From contig JADGDV010000001.1 of assembly GCA_016744695.1 (NCBI GenBank), forward strand, positions 1-64,000: a stretch of 64,000 nt of DNA, read 5' to 3'. This DNA is from Hahellaceae bacterium (GTDB lineage: Bacteria > Pseudomonadota > Gammaproteobacteria > Pseudomonadales > Oleiphilaceae). The translations under genes and the position numbers were made by a program. Under the pieces are notes generated by a model. That model was not told the origin of the DNA, made no database searches, and saw only the letters and a list, made by a program, of their open reading frames with translations. Below are positions 17,415 to 25,893 of the stretch, piece by piece; within the stretch, counting starts at the first letter, position 1, and each line of letters opens with the position of its first letter.

Positions 17415-17658
17415 ATAGTGGCGATTATGAATGAATGCAGCCTCTGTGTCGACCATAGAAAAGTATTGTCACTGCATGCGTAATATTTCACTCACATGAC
17501 AAACAAACGACAAGTGAAGACGCATTAATTTCGTTCTGCGAGAACATCTTGCTCAATATAAGGTCCCTAAGAAAATTGTCTTCATGACCATTTTCCCAAG
17601 AACCAAAAATAGCAAAGTGCTTCATAAGCCAATAAAGCAGGATCTAACTCAGAGCTGA
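17415..17658 (+). pseudogene. decayed copy 2 of the acyl-CoA synthetase 3' end
   Basis: Aligned by eye with about 11740-11969. Translated pieces are KSIVTACVIFHSHDKQTTSE and, after a one-base deletion (TGCGAGAAC for TGTGAAGAAC), YKVPKKIVFMTIFPRTKNSK, with a stop at 17656-17658. Beyond KSIV toward the 5' side the match fades and an in-frame TAG appears. It overlaps the 3' end of the convergent CitE-like lyase gene by 15 bp. It is in the same orientation as the intact gene and copy 1. Confidence 0.78.
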
Positions 17659-18534
17659 ATTTATTTTATCAAACCGTGAAACCAGCGCCTTTGCGCTAAC
17701 CACAACAGGTAGATCAATCATTTTACCTTTGAATTCTACCGCACCTTTCCCTTCAGCTAGCCCTTTTTCAAACGCTTCAATTAAGCCTTTTGCATGCTCA
17801 ACATCGCTAGCGCTTGGCATAAAGCCTTCATTAAGCATGCCCGCTTGTGTTGGATGAATACAAAAAGCACCCACAAAACCCAACTGGCTAGCAAATTTAA
17901 TCGTTTTTCTGAAGGCATCAGCATCACTATAATCTGCAATGGAACCAGGAAAACCTAAAGGTACAATCCCTACCCTACGGCATGCATAGGCGATCATTTG
18001 ATTAGGATGTAAAAGCGTTTCAGGAATAGAAGCCATGCCCGCTGATGCTGAAAAGTCTTCTGAGCCTAACGTGATAGAAACCACACGAGGGTGTGAGTCG
18101 GCTATTTCATCGAGTTTAGGTAACGCTTCTACCGATTCAATCATCGCAATTAATAGCGTGTGACCTTTTTCAAGGCCTCGCTCTTGCTCTAATTGGTCAA
18201 TTTTTTCAGCGATCGCTACAACCTGCTCAGCACTTTCTACTTTAGGTATAACGATGGCCTGAACAGCCGCATCAATAGAAGCGTCTAAATCCTGAAAAGC
18301 CATCGTTTCATCTAAGTTAATACGTACTAATGCAGCAGCCCCATCAACTGATACCGCTTTTGCAGCGTTAATAACCTTACCTCTTGCCGCCTCTTTTTCA
18401 GCCAGAGGAACGCTATCTTCCAAATCTAAAATGTACGAATCAGCACCACGCGTATGGGCTTTAGCGACAAACTTATCGATATGTACGGGTATAAACAATA
18501 AAGAACGCCAACCCGGATATTCAGAATGAACCAT
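17644..18534 (-). CDS. CitE/HpcH family CoA lyase, probable citramalyl-CoA lyase
   Basis: This 296-residue TIM-barrel lyase cleaves a beta-hydroxyacyl-CoA by retro-aldol/Claisen chemistry with Mg2+. Motifs are RSLLFIPV (10-17), LDLEDSV (36-42), R71 in VRINLD, PKVES (97-101), IES with E133 and GSEDF with D160 (metal ligands), and CIHPTQAGMLNEGFMPS near 225. By family it could be citramalyl-CoA lyase (acetyl-CoA + pyruvate), malyl-CoA lyase or beta-methylmalyl-CoA lyase. As last gene of a mct-hydratase-lyase operon it most likely splits citramalyl-CoA. The ATG has AGGA upstream and follows the hydratase gene by 17 bp. Confidence 0.82.
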   Translation of the reverse strand: MVHSEYPGWRSLLFIPVHIDKFVAKAHTRGADSYILDLEDSVPLAEKEAARGKVINAAKAVSVDGAAALVRINLDETMAFQDLDASIDAAVQAIVIPKVESAEQVVAIAEKIDQLEQERGLEKGHTLLIAMIESVEALPKLDEIADSHPRVVSITLGSEDFSASAGMASIPETLLHPNQMIAYACRRVGIVPLGFPGSIADYSDADAFRKTIKFASQLGFVGAFCIHPTQAGMLNEGFMPSASDVEHAKGLIEAFEKGLAEGKGAVEFKGKMIDLPVVVSAKALVSRFDKINSALS

Positions 18535-18551
18535 GATAATAATCCTATTTA

Positions 18552-19412
18552 TTAGCTTTCAGCACTGGCTAGTTTTGCATCTAATTTCATACACATGGCA
18601 TTTTCATTATCCACAGACCATAACTGTAATTTACCATCTTCCTGCTTACCTTCCACTTTAAAAGGCTTGTCATCAAAAGTGGGCCTTACTGCGCGGAATT
18701 TTATATGGCTGATGCGCTCATTTGGCAACTCTGATCGTTTAAGTTCCATTAACAAAGTAACCAACAATGGGCCATGAACAACCAAAGCAGAATATAGTTC
18801 TTCTTGAATCGCATAATTACGATCGTAATGAATACGGTGTCCATTAAACGTTAATGCAGAGTAACGGAATAATAATACAGGGTCTGGTGTAATGACCTTA
18901 CTCCATAATGGCGCTGCGGGTGGCGCTTTCACAGGAGGTAACGGTGCATCAGCAGCTGGCTGCTCACGATAAACAATGTTCTGTGTTTGACTAATGCACA
19001 GTACATTATTTTGAGAAACCTCATGTTTAACCGCTACAAAAACAAGTGTGCCAGTGCTGCCTTCTTTTAATTCAACGGATTCAATCGTTGACACTCTAGT
19101 GGCTGGCTGGCCAATTTTTAAAGCGTTAAGGTAACTTGCCTCACCCGCTGCCCACATTCTTCTGGGTAGAGGCACAGGAGGTAGAAACCCACCTTTAGCA
19201 GGGTGTCCATCAGCGCCGGTTGCTGAAGCTTTAGGCGTAGGCAGAAAATACATCCACTCCCAAAAAGGGGGTAAATCATCTTCTTTTTGAGGTAACACTT
19301 CGTTATCAAGTGCTGCGGCTAGTGCCTGTGCTGGGAACAATGAAATATCGTCCTCAAGCGTTTCCTGCTTTCCAACCCATGTTTGTAGGTGCGTAATATC
19401 AATAGACGACAT
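18552..19412 (-). CDS. meh: mesaconyl-C4-CoA hydratase-type (HTD2/MaoC-like) enzyme
   Basis: This 286-residue double hot-dog protein has an N-terminal half with PPFWEWMYFLP (48-58) and the block GGFLPPVPLPRRMWAAG (74-90), and a C-terminal half with FNGHRIHYD (189-197) and VVHGPL (211-216), the usual active-site segment of HTD2/Meh-like hydratases. In the 3-hydroxypropionate bi-cycle Meh hydrates mesaconyl-C4-CoA to citramalyl-CoA; itaconyl-CoA hydratases of itaconate degraders are close relatives. Length fits Meh better than the roughly 340-residue mesaconyl-C1-CoA hydratase of the ethylmalonyl-CoA pathway. It sits between the CoA transferase and lyase genes, with AAGG before the ATG. Confidence 0.78.
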   Translation of the reverse strand: MSSIDITHLQTWVGKQETLEDDISLFPAQALAAALDNEVLPQKEDDLPPFWEWMYFLPTPKASATGADGHPAKGGFLPPVPLPRRMWAAGEASYLNALKIGQPATRVSTIESVELKEGSTGTLVFVAVKHEVSQNNVLCISQTQNIVYREQPAADAPLPPVKAPPAAPLWSKVITPDPVLLFRYSALTFNGHRIHYDRNYAIQEELYSALVVHGPLLVTLLMELKRSELPNERISHIKFRAVRPTFDDKPFKVEGKQEDGKLQLWSVDNENAMCMKLDAKLASAES

Positions 19413-19458
19413 AAATTTGCCTTTTGTACATAAAAATTAAAGGGTTAATATAAAAGCG

Positions 19459-20670
19459 CTAAATACCGCTAACAATACCATTATCATGAAGTTTGCCAAT
19501 CTGAGAAGACGCTAAACCTAAGACTTCAGACAAAACCTCATCAGTATGCTGCCCTAACTGAGGCGCAGGTTTTGCTGGCTCACGTTCAAACGCTGAAAAG
19601 CTCCAAGGCGACCCCGCAGCCAAGTAGCTACCCACACCCGCTTGATCAATTTCATTGAACATAGGGTTTTCTGCAGAACAATCCGGATTTGTATCAACCA
19701 TTTGCTGAACAGATTGATAACGACTCCAACATACACCATTCACATTAAATGCAGACTCTACTTCTGCAAAAGCGTGTCGCGAGACCCAAGCGCCTATATG
19801 CTGTGATATTTCATCACGTGCGGTAAAGCGGTTACCTTCTTTAGATAAGTCCAAGTTTAAACGCTTGCCTAAGTCAAGCATCGCCTCAGTAGTATCGGTT
19901 GCTTTGCATAATGATTTCCACTGCCTAGCCGTTAAACCAATCACCATTACACGCTGGCCATCATTAGTCAGAAAATCACGACCAAAAGCACCAAATAAAT
20001 AATTACCATAGCGAGGACGTTCTTTACCTAACTGTGCTTCGGCGATAAATCCAAGGTGCCCCATAACGGCCATAGCGGCATCCGCTAAGGCAAGTTTTAC
20101 ATGCTGCCCTTCGCCAGTACGGTTACGATGACGTTCTGCGGCTAGCAAGCCCAGTGCGGCCATTTGCCCTGTCACTAAATCCCAGGCTGGCAATACGTGG
20201 TTTGATGGTTCTTTGCTTTCAGAACTACCTGTAAGAAACGGTAAGCCAATAGAGGGGTTAACCGTGTAGTCAACGGCCGAACCACCATGGCGGTCACCTT
20301 GAATGGTCAGCTGAATCAGGTCATTTCGGATTTCAGTTAACTCTTCAAAAGACAGCCAGCCTTTTGGTGGGAAATTAGTGAGTAACATACCCGCTTCTTT
20401 ACCCGGTGCAGTAATTATTTCACGGGCTAATTCGGAGCCTTCGGGAGAGCGGAAGTTAAGAGCAACTGAGCGTTTAGACTTATTCAAACCGGCCCAAAAT
20501 AAGCTTACATTGTCATCTGTAACAGGCCAGCGACGATAATCCAGCCCCCCCCCAATGTTATCAATTCGAATAACATCTGCGCCTAATTGAGCTAATGTCA
20601 TTCCACCTAAAGGGGCTGCTACAAACGCCGATGCTTCGACAACTCGCATACCTGAAAGGATACCTTTCAT
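19459..20670 (-). CDS. mct: mesaconyl-CoA C1-C4 CoA transferase (family III, CaiB/BaiF)
   Basis: This encodes 403 residues, the usual length. The N terminus (SAFVAAPLGGMTLAQLGADV, then GGGLDYRRWPVT at 41-51) matches what I recall of Chloroflexus Mct rather than generic formyl-CoA or itaconate CoA transferases. The family III catalytic aspartate is D164 in VLPAWDLVTGQ, and GNYLFGAFGRDF follows later. Mct moves CoA within one molecule from the C1 to the C4 carboxyl of mesaconate. It is the first gene of a three-gene minus-strand operon (46 bp to the hydratase); ATG with GGGAG upstream. Alternative: itaconate or another dicarboxylate CoA transferase. Confidence 0.82.
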   Translation of the reverse strand: MKGILSGMRVVEASAFVAAPLGGMTLAQLGADVIRIDNIGGGLDYRRWPVTDDNVSLFWAGLNKSKRSVALNFRSPEGSELAREIITAPGKEAGMLLTNFPPKGWLSFEELTEIRNDLIQLTIQGDRHGGSAVDYTVNPSIGLPFLTGSSESKEPSNHVLPAWDLVTGQMAALGLLAAERHRNRTGEGQHVKLALADAAMAVMGHLGFIAEAQLGKERPRYGNYLFGAFGRDFLTNDGQRVMVIGLTARQWKSLCKATDTTEAMLDLGKRLNLDLSKEGNRFTARDEISQHIGAWVSRHAFAEVESAFNVNGVCWSRYQSVQQMVDTNPDCSAENPMFNEIDQAGVGSYLAAGSPWSFSAFEREPAKPAPQLGQHTDEVLSEVLGLASSQIGKLHDNGIVSGI

Positions 20671-20778
20671 ATTACTCTCCCGTAAATTGTCACATAAATT
20701 TTTTCAGAATCATAAACCACACTATGCTATAAATCTATGGTGGACTTATCTTATCCCTATTATTCGAGGTAGTTTTAT
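20671..20778. promoter_or_regulatory. divergent promoter region, mct operon / MDR reductase
   Basis: This 108-bp AT-rich spacer lies between the divergent starts at 20670 and 20779. It must hold promoters for both directions. I see no clear palindromic operator. GAGGT near 20767 is the ribosome binding site of the plus-strand gene. Confidence 0.45.
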
Positions 20779-21816
20779 ATGCAGGCGGTTGTATTAAAAG
20801 AGAGCGACTCTGAAAGAACACTACACTTGGCAGACCTGCCACTGCCCGAATTACCTCAGGTTGATACATCCAAAAACCAGTGTGTTCGCGTGAAATTAAG
20901 CTCTATCGGCTTAAACCGTGCAGACACGCTGTTTCCTCAGGGACGATATTTTTTTAAACCTGAATTTACCTCATTCCCATCAGGTGAAGGTACTCAGGGG
21001 TATTCCAGAGCGGGGTTTGAAGGCGCCGGCATTGTTGATGCAGTAAACGTTGGATCTTCATTCAAAGTAGGCGATAGAGTCGCTATTCTTCCCCTTACCT
21101 TCAATGTAAGCCAACAAGGCTGCCTAGCCGAATATGGCATTTATGATGAAAATATATTAATCCCTACCCCCGATTCTATTTCAGATGAGCTAGCAGGTTC
21201 TATTTGGATGCAATATTTAACGGCGTGGGGGGGATTAGTAACAGACGGCCAACTACAGGAAGGTCAAACAGTCGTAATAACCGCTGCATCAAGCTCTGTA
21301 GGTATTGCATCAATACAAATTGCAAAAATGTTAGGTGCTACAGCAATAGCCACTACAACAAGTGACGAAAAAGTATTACAGCTAAAAGAGCTAGGGGCAG
21401 ACCATGTGATCAACATGAAAACCGATGATTACGTCGATAAAATTAAAACAATAACTCAAAATAAAGGCACAGATTTAGTGTTTGATGCCGTTGCAGGCCC
21501 TGCAACCCGTAGTTTAGTGCAAGGTTCAGCAAGGGGTGGAAAAATAATCATTCAGGGAATGCTTGATCGCCGCCCAATGGATATACATGCAGGCGTATTA
21601 ATGAAGAGACTACTCACATTAAAAGGGTTTACACTTGATATTCTTCTTGATAACCCTAGTCAACTCCAAAAAGCCATCAAACACACCACCAATGGTTTAA
21701 ATACTGGAGCGCTCAAACCTATCATCGCGCAACAATTCCCTATGAGCCGGTTTGAAGACGCCTTGTTATTATTAAAATCTAATAAACACACAGGTAAAAT
21801 TGTTGTTACGCCTTAG
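20779..21816 (+). CDS. zinc-free MDR oxidoreductase (quinone reductase-like)
   Basis: This 345-residue medium-chain dehydrogenase/reductase has a GroES-like half (SIGLNRADTLFPQGRY) and an NADP site (TAASSSVGIASIQIAKMLGA), with LGADHVINMKTDDYV after it. No catalytic-zinc cysteine pattern is seen. It shares fold with the 9322 reductase and with Ccr but lacks the carboxylase-specific insertions of Ccr. It lies between and divergent from the mct operon, ahead of the ethylmalonyl-CoA block, so it may reduce an enoyl-CoA or an aldehyde/quinone in the same metabolism; the substrate is not visible. Confidence 0.8.
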   Translation: MQAVVLKESDSERTLHLADLPLPELPQVDTSKNQCVRVKLSSIGLNRADTLFPQGRYFFKPEFTSFPSGEGTQGYSRAGFEGAGIVDAVNVGSSFKVGDRVAILPLTFNVSQQGCLAEYGIYDENILIPTPDSISDELAGSIWMQYLTAWGGLVTDGQLQEGQTVVITAASSSVGIASIQIAKMLGATAIATTTSDEKVLQLKELGADHVINMKTDDYVDKIKTITQNKGTDLVFDAVAGPATRSLVQGSARGGKIIIQGMLDRRPMDIHAGVLMKRLLTLKGFTLDILLDNPSQLQKAIKHTTNGLNTGALKPIIAQQFPMSRFEDALLLLKSNKHTGKIVVTP

Positions 21817-22100
21817 AAACACTTGTACACGCATTTTAAGGCTAAACATCACAAAGACCGTTGCCAAGGCATAAAAAACGCCTCAAATGTGTGCTATTAA
21901 TTGAGATAATTCAATTTCTGCACGACTTTAGAGCAAAGACACTTTAGTTCTTTTTTCATTTAATATAGGATACCGATCCTCTCAAACTAGTTCTATATCA
22001 AGTCGTTTAATTTGATTACATAGGAAAATTTGAGGCTTCAGTATTAATATACTTATTGCGAGTATTTTTAAAAATACAGTGAACATGAGCTGTATTTAAG
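21817..22100 (+). promoter_or_regulatory. leader/promoter region of the mcd-ecm-meaB-ccr operon
   Basis: This is a 284-bp AT-rich spacer without an ORF of note. It contains a perfect 16-bp palindrome at 22062-22077 (GTATTTTTAAAAATAC) placed 24 bp before the mcd start, a plausible operator. A minimal ORF of four codons (ATG at 22085, TAA ending at 22099) stops one base before the TTG start of mcd and might couple initiation. Confidence 0.4.
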
Positions 22101-23834
22101 TTGCAACTTAACGATTCTCTCTATCACCGCTTTTTAGGAGGCCTCTTGTCTCAGCATTCATCACAACTTATTGATCAAGCCCAATCGTCCGTTGAATCCG
22201 GTCAGCAGTTAATAGATTTGGCACTAAGCTTTATCAAAAAAAATAGCATCAATGAAGCGGGAAGAGTCTCTGCCTCTAAGTTAGATAATTATCAGCTTGT
22301 ATCTTATGACATCGCCTTTTCTAGTGCTGAAATTAAAGGTGCGCAGTGTATGGTCGATTACGCACGTAAAATACGTGAGAATCGCGGTGATATCGCTGAA
22401 CTACAACTTGAAGAACAAATAACCTTACAATTTTGCGCTGAAGTACTGCAAAACATACGTGCGCGTTTAGCACCAAGAAAAGCTGAATTTGGCCTCACAC
22501 AAGCAGAGTTTAACAACACAATTGACTCTCCAGCTGTACAAGACTTCTGTGACCAACACCTGGCTACAGAAAAACTGGTTGAACTAGGCAAGTTAGTACT
22601 ACGTGAAAATGGCCATACTGGCGACTATATATTAGAAGAAGATAAAGAGATCATGCGTGATACCTTTAGAAACTTCGCTACCGATGTGGTTATGCCTTTG
22701 GCAGAAGAAATTCACCGCCATGACTTAATCGTACCTGATGCCATACTTAATACACTGGTTGAAATGGGTTGCTTTGGCTTATCTATTCCAGAAAGGTACG
22801 AAGGCCTTCAACCTGACGACCAAGAAGACAACCTTGGTATGATCGTAGTCACTGAAGAGTTATCTAGAGGCTCATTAGCCGCTGCCGGTAGCTTGATCAC
22901 ACGTCCTGAAATTCTTTCTCGTGCGTTGTTAGCTGGTGGAACAGAAGAACAGAAGCAATACTGGTTACCAAAGTTGGCTGCAGCAGACCCATTCTGTGCT
23001 GTTGCAATCACAGAGCCTGATTTCGGTTCTGACGTTGCAGGCATGAAGCTTAAAGCTGAACGTGTTGAAGGCGGCTGGAACTTAAATGGCGCCAAAACAT
23101 GGTGTACATTCGGCGGAAAAGCAGGCGTTCTTTTAACCTTAGCAAGAACAGATTCTGACCCAAGCCTAGGTCACAAAGGTCTAAGCATGTTTCTTGTAGA
23201 GAAGCCTTCTTTTGATGGACATGATTTTGAATATGTACAGGATGAAGGTGGCAAGTTAACAGGAAAAGCCATTCCAACGATTGGTTACCGTGGAATGCAC
23301 TCTTTTGATGTTTTCTATGATGATTTCTTTGTGCCTGATTCACATCTACTAGGTGGTGAAGAAGGCCTAGGTAAAGGTTTCTACTACACCATGGCCGGTT
23401 TTTCTGGTGGACGTATTCAAACCGCAGCGCGTGCAAACGGCCTTATGCAAGCTGCATTTGAAAGCGGCATTAGCTACGCAAAAGAAAGAAAAGTATTTGG
23501 CTCCCCTATCGCTGATTACCAGCTCACCTTGGTTAAATTAGCCAGAATGGCCACCCTTCTTACCGCATCAAGGCAGTTCACCTACGCTGTTGGTCGCTTA
23601 ATGGATGAAGGTAAAGGTCAAATGGAAGCAAGCTTAGTTAAACTATTCGCTTGTAAGAGCTCTGAGTGGATTAGCCGTGAAGCCATGCAAATTCATGGTG
23701 GCATGGGTTACGCTGAAGAAGCAGCCGTTAGCCGTTATTGGATTGATGCTCGAGTATTATCGATATTTGAAGGGGCTGAAGAAACCCTAGCACTTAAAGT
23801 TATTGCCCGTTCACTTGTTGAAAGTGCAGCCTAA
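22101..23834 (+). CDS. mcd: (2S)-methylsuccinyl-CoA dehydrogenase
   Basis: This 577-residue FAD-dependent acyl-CoA dehydrogenase has an N-terminal extension of about 150-170 residues, a hallmark of Mcd compared with the roughly 380-residue ordinary enzymes. The dehydrogenase core begins near 175, with AITEPDFGSDVAG, the flavin/substrate segment WNLNGAKTWCTFGGKAG, a C-terminal QIHGGMGYAEE and RVLSIFEGAEETLALKVIAR. It oxidises methylsuccinyl-CoA to mesaconyl-C1-CoA and passes electrons to ETF. The start is a TTG at 22101 with no strong ribosome binding site; an in-frame stop at 22086 excludes an upstream start. It is first gene of the operon, 34 bp before ecm. Confidence 0.88.
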   Translation: MQLNDSLYHRFLGGLLSQHSSQLIDQAQSSVESGQQLIDLALSFIKKNSINEAGRVSASKLDNYQLVSYDIAFSSAEIKGAQCMVDYARKIRENRGDIAELQLEEQITLQFCAEVLQNIRARLAPRKAEFGLTQAEFNNTIDSPAVQDFCDQHLATEKLVELGKLVLRENGHTGDYILEEDKEIMRDTFRNFATDVVMPLAEEIHRHDLIVPDAILNTLVEMGCFGLSIPERYEGLQPDDQEDNLGMIVVTEELSRGSLAAAGSLITRPEILSRALLAGGTEEQKQYWLPKLAAADPFCAVAITEPDFGSDVAGMKLKAERVEGGWNLNGAKTWCTFGGKAGVLLTLARTDSDPSLGHKGLSMFLVEKPSFDGHDFEYVQDEGGKLTGKAIPTIGYRGMHSFDVFYDDFFVPDSHLLGGEEGLGKGFYYTMAGFSGGRIQTAARANGLMQAAFESGISYAKERKVFGSPIADYQLTLVKLARMATLLTASRQFTYAVGRLMDEGKGQMEASLVKLFACKSSEWISREAMQIHGGMGYAEEAAVSRYWIDARVLSIFEGAEETLALKVIARSLVESAA

Positions 23835-23868
23835 GTCTGCCCATTCAAACAAGCTATAAGGAAGCATT

Positions 23869-25893
23869 ATGACAGAGCAAAATAAACACACGATTTATGG
23901 TAAAGATGGTAAGCCAACGGTTGATCGCCCATGGATATTTCGTACCTATGCTGGGCATACCAATGTATGGGCAACTAACGCGCTATACAAAGACAACCTA
24001 TCAAAAGGTCAAACTGGCTTAAGTATCGCAATGGATTTAGCCACTCAGTGTGGTTATAGCTCCGATCACCCTATTGCCAAGCCAGAAATTGGTAAGGTTG
24101 GGGTTCCCATAAATACGTTGGATGATTTTCATGTACTTTTTGAGGGTATTCCACTCGAAGAAATGAACACATCCATGACCATTAATGGCACAGCCATGTG
24201 GTTATTGTCACTTTATGTTGCTCTGGCTGAAGAACGCGGTGTTGAGGTGAGTCAGCTAAGAGGCACGACTCAGAACGATTTGATCAAAGAATATTTAGCA
24301 CGTGGGACGTACATTTTCCCACCTGAAGATTCTATGCGACTTATCGTTGATATGTACGAGTATTCTCTACATAACATTCCCAGCTGGAATGCTTCCAATA
24401 TTTGTTCTTATCACTTACAAGAAGCAGGTGCGACCCCCGTTCAAGAGCTCGCTTTTGCTTTGGTCACGTCGATTACTATTCTTGATGCGATAAAAGAGCG
24501 AGACTGCTTTAATGAAGAAGAGTTTGAACGTTGCGTTGGACGTATCTCATTCTTTGTAAATGCCGGTATGCGCTTTGTAGAAGAAGTATCAAAAATGAGA
24601 GCATTCTGCGAAATGTGGGATGAAATCACACAAGAACGTTACGGTGTTAAAAACGCTAAATACCGACGATTCCGCTACGGAGTACAGGTTAACTCACTAG
24701 GCTTGACTGCTGAGCAACCAGAAAATAACGCATGGCGTATTCTTATAGAGACACTCGGTGTTACCTTGAGTCGAAAAGCACGTTGTCGTGCTCTACAACT
24801 ACCAGCATGGAATGAAGCCTTATCACTACCACGCCCTTGGGATCAGCAATGGTCTTTGCGTATTCAACAAATATTAGCGTATGAAACTGACCTGCTTGAA
24901 TACCCAGACATTCTTGAAGGTTCAGTGGTTATAGAGTCAAAGGTTAAAGAACTTAAAGAGCAAGCATACACTGAGATTAATCAGGTACTAGAGCTCGGTG
25001 GTGGCGTTGAAGCCGTTAAAAGCGGTTATATGAAGTCTGCACTTGTTTCCTCACAAAGCAAGCGTATGGGACGTCTAGCCAATGGCGAGCAAATTGTTGT
25101 AGGCAAAAACAAGTGGGTTGAAGGTTTACCGTCTCCCCTTGTGAACGACGGCGATGGTGGCATCTTCATGGTTGATGCTAAAGCGGCTCAGAAAACACTT
25201 GAGGCTTTAGAGGAAACCAAACGTACTCGTGATGATGCACGCGTCAAAGCCGCACTCGTTCGCCTTGAAGAAGAAGCAAAGAGCGATAATAACTTAATGG
25301 AAGCTTCCATTGAGTGTGCGAAAGCCAGAGTAACAACCGGCGAATGGTCAGAAACACTTAGAAATGTATTTGGCGAATATAGACCCCCTACTGGTGTTGA
25401 TGGCCAGAACATGTCTATTAAAGAAGATAACGCCAGCCTCGTTTCAGTTCGCGCAAAAATTGATACATTTATCAAAACCTACGGCTATCGCCCACGTATT
25501 GTGGTCGGCAAGCCAGGTCTTGATGGCCATTCAAATGGCGCAGAAATGATTTCTGTGGCAGCCAAGCATGCAGGCTTCGATGTTATCTATTTTGGTATTC
25601 GTCTCAGTTCTGTAGACATTGTTCAATCAGCGTTAGAAGAGAATGTTGATGTTATCGGCGTATCACTTCTATCGGGCTCACATAATGAAATTATGACTCA
25701 GTTATTTGAAGAGCTTGATAAAAATGGCGCTAAAGACGCTATTCCCGTTATTTTGGGTGGAATCATTCCAGAACCTGATCACGTAGGACTCAAAGAGCAA
25801 GGCGTAAAACGCATTTTCACGCCCAAAGACTTTGACCCAATGACCGTGATGGGTGAGATCATGGATGTGATCAATGAGCAAAAATCAAAATAG
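23869..25893 (+). CDS. ecm: ethylmalonyl-CoA mutase, B12-dependent
   Basis: This 674-residue adenosylcobalamin mutase interconverts ethylmalonyl-CoA and methylsuccinyl-CoA. The catalytic barrel has RPWIFRTYAGH, NTSMTINGTAMWLLSLY and GTTQNDLIKEYLARGTYIFPP, an Ecm-like pattern; the C-terminal B12 domain has DGHSNG with the cobalt-ligand motif DxHxxG at about 552-557, SLLSGSH and GGIIP. It ends in a typical single-polypeptide form, shorter than methylmalonyl-CoA mutase (about 710). Translation overlaps meaB by 20 nt, and mcd lies 34 bp upstream. Methylmalonyl-CoA mutase is the main alternative, but the mcd and ccr neighbours argue against it. Confidence 0.88.
   Translation: MTEQNKHTIYGKDGKPTVDRPWIFRTYAGHTNVWATNALYKDNLSKGQTGLSIAMDLATQCGYSSDHPIAKPEIGKVGVPINTLDDFHVLFEGIPLEEMNTSMTINGTAMWLLSLYVALAEERGVEVSQLRGTTQNDLIKEYLARGTYIFPPEDSMRLIVDMYEYSLHNIPSWNASNICSYHLQEAGATPVQELAFALVTSITILDAIKERDCFNEEEFERCVGRISFFVNAGMRFVEEVSKMRAFCEMWDEITQERYGVKNAKYRRFRYGVQVNSLGLTAEQPENNAWRILIETLGVTLSRKARCRALQLPAWNEALSLPRPWDQQWSLRIQQILAYETDLLEYPDILEGSVVIESKVKELKEQAYTEINQVLELGGGVEAVKSGYMKSALVSSQSKRMGRLANGEQIVVGKNKWVEGLPSPLVNDGDGGIFMVDAKAAQKTLEALEETKRTRDDARVKAALVRLEEEAKSDNNLMEASIECAKARVTTGEWSETLRNVFGEYRPPTGVDGQNMSIKEDNASLVSVRAKIDTFIKTYGYRPRIVVGKPGLDGHSNGAEMISVAAKHAGFDVIYFGIRLSSVDIVQSALEENVDVIGVSLLSGSHNEIMTQLFEELDKNGAKDAIPVILGGIIPEPDHVGLKEQGVKRIFTPKDFDPMTVMGEIMDVINEQKSK

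Noticed and set aside
17644-18534. Assignment as Mcl1 (malyl-/beta-methylmalyl-CoA lyase) of the classical pathway
   Set aside because: The motifs are shared by the entire CitE/HpcH family; the operon partners favour citramalyl-CoA, but the substrate cannot be settled by eye.
18552-20670. Itaconate degradation (CoA transferase + itaconyl-CoA hydratase) as main reading
   Set aside because: The Mct-like N-terminal motifs and location beside mcd/ecm/ccr fit mesaconyl-CoA better; kept as alternative.
23869-25893. Methylmalonyl-CoA mutase
   Set aside because: Shorter than usual for that enzyme and in an operon with mcd and ccr; the GTTQNDLIKEYLARGTYIFPP region follows the ethylmalonyl-CoA mutase pattern as I recall it.
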